The notes beneath the pieces are model-generated. The model searched no databases, was not told the DNA's origin, and saw only the letters and a program-made list of their open reading frames with translations. Position numbers and translations under genes: made by a program. From the NCBI GenBank assembly GCA_045579195.1, contig JAZNLR010000148.1:1-9163 (forward strand): DNA of 9,163 nucleotides, given 5' to 3'. The stretch comes from JAZNLR01 sp045579195 (lineage in GTDB: Bacteria; Bacillota; Clostridia; Christensenellales; CAMQZB01). Shown here piece by piece: positions 5,682 to 9,163 of the stretch; the stretch's first letter is position 1; the number at the start of each line of letters is the position of its first letter.

Positions 5682-6805
5682 TCCTTTTCAAAACTGTGCG
5701 TCAAAAACGACAAAAAACCGTTTCCCTCACTTGTCAAATCCCCCGTGATCGTTTGGGAGTTTTGACAGAGAATGCGTTTGATCGTGTCGGGCGAGGCATT
5801 TTTCCTTCCTTGCGCAACCAATGCAGCACAGCCCGCAGCGATCCCCGTTGCGATGCTCGTTCCGCTCACCGCGAGGTATGGCTCCCCCTTGCAAGCAAGA
5901 GAAGATGGACAACACACGCTCACCCCCGAACAGCAAAAATCGGGAACGATCCCCGTTCGCACGCTTCCTCGCGAGGAAAAGTTCGGAACTGCAAAATGCT
6001 GTTGCGAAAGCGAGCGATCGTCTACGGCACCGACCGTAATGATCCGACGCGAGACTCCGGGGGACTTGATGCTGTTCTCTTTCGGCCCAGAGTTTCCTGC
6101 CGCCGCAACGACGCAGATCCCCTTGCTCCACAGCCGTTCCGCGCCCAGTGCAAGCGGATCGTCTTTCAAAGAAGGTTCTGCTCCGAAGGACATACAAACA
6201 ACGCGGATGTTTTCCCGGGCAGCATTGTCGAAAACCCACTGCATTGCACGCAAGATGTCGATCGCGTTTCCGCTTCCGTTCTTGCCGATGCACTTGACGG
6301 AGATAATGCGCGCCCGAGGCGCAACCCCGACGTACTTCCCGCCCGAAGCAAGCCCGTTGCCTGCCGCCGCACCGGCAACCGCCGTTCCGTGCCCATTGTC
6401 GTCATAGGGAGAGCGCCGTCCCTCAAGAAGGTCGCAAAAGCCGCCGATGCGGTTGGGATGAATGCAAAAATCCAGATGCGGCTCGATCCCGCTGTCCAAA
6501 AAGGCAATCGTGACTCCCTTCCCGTCCACTCCCTTTTTATGAAGCGGTGAAATTCCCATCACTTCTCTTGCGCGGGAAAGTTCTGTCTTGACCTCGCAGG
6601 ACGCCGCGATATACCGAACGCACGCGAGCTCAAGAAGTGCGGCAAACTGGGAAAACCGACCGCGCACGGCAACCGCATGCAAGAAAGGCAACGGACAGAT
6701 AAGCTTTACCCCCGTGCGCAGCAACGACGGCCGCGCAGAGGGGGTCAGAAGGATGATGGCGTCCTTCTCCCCATCTCCAACGAGAGCAGGTGAAATCTTG
6801 CGCAC
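5678..6805 (-). CDS. Subtilisin-family (S8) serine protease, probably cytoplasmic
   Basis: A 375-residue subtilase with a full catalytic set: Asp104 (FLDSGIEPH), His139 (DDNGHGTAVAGAAAG), oxyanion-hole Asn238 (AAAGNSGP) and Ser317 (SGTSIATGIAAG). The usual proline after SGTSxAT is glycine here. Residues about 15-75 (IILLTPSARP to YIAASCEV) resemble an inhibitor-I9-like prodomain, and the catalytic domain runs from about 88 to 350. There is no signal peptide or membrane segment, and 15 cysteines are present, which fits a reducing cytoplasm better than secretion. The start is GTG 6805, with GGAGG six bases upstream lying inside the end of the preceding gene; only one base separates that gene's TAA from the GTG, so translation is probably coupled. 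Substrate unknown. An intracellular regulatory or stress protease is the likeliest reading. Confidence 0.9.
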   Translation of the reverse strand: MRKISPALVGDGEKDAIILLTPSARPSLLRTGVKLICPLPFLHAVAVRGRFSQFAALLELACVRYIAASCEVKTELSRAREVMGISPLHKKGVDGKGVTIAFLDSGIEPHLDFCIHPNRIGGFCDLLEGRRSPYDDNGHGTAVAGAAAGNGLASGGKYVGVAPRARIISVKCIGKNGSGNAIDILRAMQWVFDNAARENIRVVCMSFGAEPSLKDDPLALGAERLWSKGICVVAAAGNSGPKENSIKSPGVSRRIITVGAVDDRSLSQQHFAVPNFSSRGSVRTGIVPDFCCSGVSVCCPSSLACKGEPYLAVSGTSIATGIAAGCAALVAQGRKNASPDTIKRILCQNSQTITGDLTSEGNGFLSFLTHSFEKD

Positions 6806-6806
6806 C

Positions 6807-7085
6807 TTATCCCTCCTTCAAGCGCGCAAGAACGCTTTCAAGCTTTTCCTTTTGCTCCGGCGATAAAAAGGGGCGAACCTGATCGGCAAAAGAAGAGAGT
6901 TTTGCAAAGTCCATCGAGCCGTCCGCAAGGCCGGCGGCATACCGCGCAAGAAGCTCTTCCCAAAGCTCACCTTCGCTCTTCTTGCTATATTCTTCCACTT
7001 TCCTCTTTACGTCTTCCGCTCCTTGCTTTTCTTCAGTCTTCTCTTCCTTTTTCGTCCGTCTTTGAAAACTCCGAAAATCTCCCAT
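6807..7085 (-). CDS. Small charged hypothetical protein coupled to the subtilase
   Basis: I do not recognise this 92-residue protein. The first half is very rich in Lys and Glu (about residues 8-45, RRTKKEEKTEEKQGAEDVKR onward) and is likely helical, perhaps coiled coil or disordered. The second half (WEELLARYAAGLADGS, then FAKLSSFADQVRPFLSPEQK and KLESVLARLKEG) looks like a small helical domain. There is no signal peptide or membrane segment. The start is ATG 7085 with GAGGAGG five bases upstream; a longer frame beginning at 7148 lacks a site. It is the first gene of a two-gene unit with the subtilase, stop and start separated by one base, so it may be a partner, substrate or regulator of the protease. 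That is inference from position only. The pattern FL(S/N)xxQxxKLExxLxxLK recalls small Clostridia hypothetical proteins, but I cannot name a family. Confidence 0.75.
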   Translation of the reverse strand: MGDFRSFQRRTKKEEKTEEKQGAEDVKRKVEEYSKKSEGELWEELLARYAAGLADGSMDFAKLSSFADQVRPFLSPEQKEKLESVLARLKEG

Positions 7086-7145
7086 TGCTTCCTCCTCATA
7101 AAGAAAATCGACTCTCTTTTTCAAAAAAACAGCTGAAAATGAGGT

Positions 7146-7172
7146 CATTTTATCCTATGCGCGCATAAAATG
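7146..7172. promoter_or_regulatory. Symmetric inverted repeat in a divergent promoter region
   Basis: CATTTTAT (7146-7153) and ATAAAATG (7165-7172) are perfect inverted arms around an 11-base spacer that holds most of the 12-bp palindrome TATGCGCGCATA (7156-7167). The site lies between the divergent starts at 7085 and 7214. Each strand presents a TAAAAT-like -10 at a plausible distance from its gene, but no matching sigma-A -35 is evident. It may be an operator or a pair of divergent promoters for another sigma factor. Confidence 0.45.
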
Positions 7173-7213
7173 AAATGTACACTTTTCCGCGCAAAATGAA
7201 GGAGGCAAACACC

Positions 7214-7531
7214 TTGAATTCGGAGCTTATTTCCCTGCTTTTACCGATGCTCACAAGCAAACTGCAGGAAGCAACATCTTCACAGTCTTCGGAAAACCCG
7301 CTTTCCGCGCTGTTGCCCCTTCTCCTTGCAAAGCTTGGCGGCGGAGAATCCCCCACGCCTGACCTCTCTTCACTTTTGTCGCTTCTCACCAAGAAGGAAG
7401 CTCCCAAAGCCGTTTCCGTTCAAGCGAAAGAAGAACAAGAAAAAACGCGCAAAGGCTTTGGTCTTCAGCCCATCTGCGCGTTTGCAAACCGTGATGTGAT
7501 CTATCTTCTCAATCGCTCCCTTTCCCATTAA
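7214..7531 (+). CDS. Small leucine-rich hypothetical protein
   Basis: An unassigned 105-residue protein. I chose TTG 7214, eight bases after GGAGG; upstream in-frame ATGs at 7175 and 7196 precede that site. The first 63 residues hold three related leucine-rich segments: ELISLLLPMLTSKL (4-17), NPLSALLPLLLAKL (28-41) and PDLSSLLSLLTKK (49-61), separated by polar and Gly/Ser/Pro linkers. A charged stretch (KAVSVQAKEEQEKTRK, 65-80) follows, then a distinct tail GFGLQPICAFANRDVIYLLN (81-100) and RSLSH. The segments look amphipathic rather than long enough for clear membrane spans. The gene diverges from the small-protein/subtilase unit across a symmetric site and ends at a strong terminator. Joint regulation with its neighbours is plausible. 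No function can be assigned. Confidence 0.72.
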   Translation: MNSELISLLLPMLTSKLQEATSSQSSENPLSALLPLLLAKLGGGESPTPDLSSLLSLLTKKEAPKAVSVQAKEEQEKTRKGFGLQPICAFANRDVIYLLNRSLSH

Positions 7532-7569
7532 AAACACCTCTCCGTCATCCGGAGAGGTGTCGCTTTTTT
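7530..7569. terminator. Strong bidirectional intrinsic terminator
   Basis: ACACCTCTCCG (7534-7544) and CGGAGAGGTGT (7550-7560) form a perfect 11-bp stem with loop TCATC. On the plus strand it is followed by CGC and six T residues (7564-7569); on the minus strand the flanking A run (7530-7533, extending into the stem) gives a T run. It serves both the rightward leucine-rich gene and the leftward lipoprotein gene, whose stop codon overlaps the T tract. Confidence 0.93.
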
Positions 7570-8470
7570 ATTCTGTATACGTTGACGGCGTGATCGCAAA
7601 CGGATTTTCAATTGCATTCATTGCTGCTTCGATCATCATTGCCTTTCGCTGTTCATTTGCCTCAATGGAAGAGGGTGCGTTCTTCACGTTTTCAATGCTC
7701 ATTCCCGTGAGCATTGAAACATAGGTCAAGCTCGCAAGGTATTTGCCCTTATCATTCAGGTGTGTTCCGTCCGAATTGAATGTGTCTTTCATAAACGACG
7801 TTCTGCCGTTCTGAATTGCCGTTCCGACCGGAGCGATCAAAAAAACGTCTTCCATAGGTTTGACAACGTTTTGTCCCGACGAAACGATGGACCAAAACAT
7901 CGTCTCCTGATCGTTGTCGTAATTTGCGAAAGCTTCTCCTCTATATTTCTGCGCATACGCCCACGTCATGTTGTAAACAAACTTCGTGGTTTCGGACACG
8001 AGCGGTTTCACAAACGCAATAAGCTCTTCAAGTTCAACATAAGAATCGGGATCTCCTGACTTTGCGGATAGCTGGTTGAACGAGATATAATCCCACTCGT
8101 CCGACTCAATGACAGGGATGCCCTTCTTTCCGGGCTCTTTCACCCACTTTCCGTTTTCATAACGATGGAGTTCATAGATCGAAGAACCAGTCTCTAAAAA
8201 GTTCAGGTGCTGACCCAACGACGTGCCTCCGACATACAAGAACTGAACGACGTAATCCGTGATTCCAAGTCCTTCTAAAACGTTTGGAACGTAATTGAAA
8301 GTGTCGTGCGTATAGCTGTTTCCAATTCCAAGGATTTTCATAACTCCATCCTCCGCCCAAGTATACTGATATCCATCAAACGGGTTCTTTTTCGGGGGCT
8401 TTTCTCCTCCACAAGCCACGCACGAAAAAAGAAGCACGATTGCGAGCAAAAGAACAACAAGCTTTTTCAT
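7568..8470 (-). CDS. DUF4886 SGNH hydrolase-like lipoprotein
   Basis: A 300-residue protein with a lipoprotein signal: KK, a hydrophobic stretch to about 15, then cysteines 17 (LFSC) and 20 (CVAC), either of which could be lipidated. The mature part starts with a Gly/Lys/Pro linker and then a DUF4886 domain. Its ILGIGNSYTHDTFNYVPN gives the SGNH block I with candidate nucleophile Ser52; the GGTSLGQH and ISFNQL segments fit blocks II and III (Gly82, Asn132); SDGTHLNDKGKYLA supplies Asp234 and His237. The domain occurs in gut bacteria and is thought to be an esterase acting on carbohydrate esters, but substrates are not established. It should be anchored outside the membrane. The ATG at 8470 has GGAGG five bases upstream. 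It stands alone between its own promoter and a terminator, with no polysaccharide genes next to it. Confidence 0.88.
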   Translation of the reverse strand: MKKLVVLLLAIVLLFSCVACGGEKPPKKNPFDGYQYTWAEDGVMKILGIGNSYTHDTFNYVPNVLEGLGITDYVVQFLYVGGTSLGQHLNFLETGSSIYELHRYENGKWVKEPGKKGIPVIESDEWDYISFNQLSAKSGDPDSYVELEELIAFVKPLVSETTKFVYNMTWAYAQKYRGEAFANYDNDQETMFWSIVSSGQNVVKPMEDVFLIAPVGTAIQNGRTSFMKDTFNSDGTHLNDKGKYLASLTYVSMLTGMSIENVKNAPSSIEANEQRKAMMIEAAMNAIENPFAITPSTYTE

Positions 8471-8500
8471 AAGATCCTCCTCATTTCCAAGGTCAAATTA

Positions 8501-8529
8501 AGTTTAGCATCATTTCTTTTCCGTGTCAA
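8501..8529 (-). promoter_or_regulatory. Sigma-A promoter for the DUF4886 lipoprotein gene
   Basis: On the minus strand a consensus TTGACA (8529-8524) is 17 bases from TAAACT (8506-8501), which matches four of six -10 positions. Initiation near 8494 gives a leader of about 24 bases before the ATG at 8470. It lies downstream of the ABC gene terminator, so the lipoprotein is an independent transcription unit. Confidence 0.72.
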
Positions 8530-8559
8530 GACTCAAACAAAAAGACAACCGATTTTTGC

Positions 8560-8588
8560 AAAAAAAATGGCTGAACAATCGTTCAGCC
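8560..8588 (-). terminator. Intrinsic terminator of the ABC transporter operon
   Basis: GGCTGAAC (8569-8576) and GTTCAGCC (8581-8588) form a perfect eight-base stem with a four-base loop. Read leftward it is followed by A and eight T residues (8567-8560). It lies 36 bases after the stop codon of the ABC ATPase gene. Confidence 0.92.
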
Positions 8589-8624
8589 TAATGTTTGGAT
8601 TTCTTCTATTTACGAACTTTCCTC

Positions 8625-9163
8625 TCATTCATTGATGCGCAACATCGTCTCCACGACTTTTGCACGAAGTGCATCCAAAGATCCGTTCGTCAAAGAGCGC
8701 GTCTTCCTCGGAACATCCACGGAAACGTCTAAAACGACGCTTGCAGGCGATTTGTCAATGACGATAATGCGATCTGCCAACAAAAGGGCCTCATCCACGT
8801 CGTGCGTAACAAAGAGAACGGTGCGCGGCGCACCTTCATAAAGGCGGGAGAACGCCTCCATCAGGCGCATTTTGAGCGCGAGATCAAGAGCGCGGAAGGG
8901 CTCATCCATCAAGAGCACGTCCGACGGGAATGCAAACGCACGCGCCATACTCACACGCTGTTTCTCACCGCCCGAAAGCTCGCGCGGAAACGCCTCCTTG
9001 CGATCAGAGAGCGAAACGGTCGAAAGAACGGAATCGATCGCCTCTTCACATTGCTCTTTTCCCATCACGGAGGAGAGAACGAATTCCAGGTTTTTCTTCA
9101 CCGTACAGTTGGGAAGCAAACGGTCTTCCTGAAAAACGTAACTGATGGCGCGATTTTGTTCCT
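8625..9163 (-). CDS. ABC transporter ATP-binding protein, nitrate/sulfonate/taurine type (N-terminus missing)
   Basis: The last 178 codons are visible; the gene continues beyond base 9163. The frame runs open to the edge, beginning EQNRAISYVFQEDRLLPNCT, which is the Q-loop, so the Walker A region and start lie outside. Downstream are the signature ELSGGEKQRVSMARAFA (about 8931-8981), Walker B with D-loop DVLLMDEPFRALD (about 8880-8921), and the H-loop VLFVTHDVDEA (about 8787-8819). The Q-loop FQEDRLLP and DEPFxALD wording match the SsuB/TauB/NrtD group that energises uptake of sulfonates, nitrate, bicarbonate or thiamine precursors. A TTG at 9119 is internal and not a start. The solute cannot be named without the permease and binding protein, expected upstream outside the window. 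This is the last gene of its operon, since a terminator follows. Confidence 0.92.
   Translation of the reverse strand, partial: EQNRAISYVFQEDRLLPNCTVKKNLEFVLSSVMGKEQCEEAIDSVLSTVSLSDRKEAFPRELSGGEKQRVSMARAFAFPSDVLLMDEPFRALDLALKMRLMEAFSRLYEGAPRTVLFVTHDVDEALLLADRIIVIDKSPASVVLDVSVDVPRKTRSLTNGSLDALRAKVVETMLRINE

Noticed and set aside
5027..6550. A 507-codon open frame on the plus strand
   Set aside because: It is antisense to mntP and the subtilase, both of which have intact family motifs and ribosome binding sites. Its protein is rich in Arg and Cys with no recognisable domain.
7150..7407. An 85-codon open frame on the minus strand
   Set aside because: It is antisense to the leucine-rich gene, which has a well-placed GGAGG and ends at a terminator. 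This frame has no SD or family similarity.
8625..9119. A complete short ABC ATPase starting at TTG 9119
   Set aside because: The frame is open upstream to the window edge and encodes the Q-loop before this codon, so the gene is a larger protein cut by the window.

Overview
The window looks like chromosomal DNA of a Gram-positive anaerobe of the Clostridia/Firmicutes type. Nearly every gene has a GGAGG-type ribosome binding site, GTG and TTG starts are frequent, promoters are sigma-A-like, and the gene content fits anaerobic metabolism: an NfnAB-type ferredoxin/NAD(P)H module, a DUF3343 protein beside a cysteine-desulfurase-like enzyme, and a DUF4886 lipoprotein typical of gut bacteria. I cannot name a species.

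Layout. Positions 1-2999 carry a leftward run: nth (endonuclease III), nfnA, nfnB and the start of obg, cut by the window edge. The nth-nfnA and nfnA-nfnB junctions are 1 and 8 bases and the nfnB-obg gap is 25 bases, so this is probably one operon; a promoter candidate and a hairpin lie just upstream of nth. Next is a divergent pair: a leftward DUF3343 protein (3089-3349) and a rightward PLP-dependent cysteine desulfurase family enzyme (3488-4609), plausibly a sulfur or selenium trafficking module.

Between the desulfurase and the leftward manganese exporter gene mntP (5006-5572), which converge, lies a gene-free stretch of about 390 bases filled by one structured element (4614-4999). It has imperfect 35-base terminal inverted repeats, several hairpins including a perfect 20-bp palindrome, and a regular array of CGATAT words that turn into ATATCG in the other half. 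This is the most unusual structure in the window and looks like a non-coding, MITE-like or REP-like repeat.

The mntP leader has a strong promoter followed by an intrinsic-terminator-like hairpin that abuts the ribosome binding site, suggesting attenuation. Upstream, also leftward, are a subtilisin-family protease without a signal peptide (5678-6805) and a small charged protein (6807-7085) whose stop lies one base before the protease start. A small leucine-rich protein (7214-7531) diverges from them across a symmetric inverted repeat. A bidirectional terminator separates it from a convergent DUF4886 SGNH-like lipoprotein (7568-8470), and the window ends in a partial ABC transporter ATPase of the nitrate/sulfonate type (8625-9163, leftward).

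The remaining genes are recognisable families. The two small proteins next to the protease are the only genes I cannot assign.
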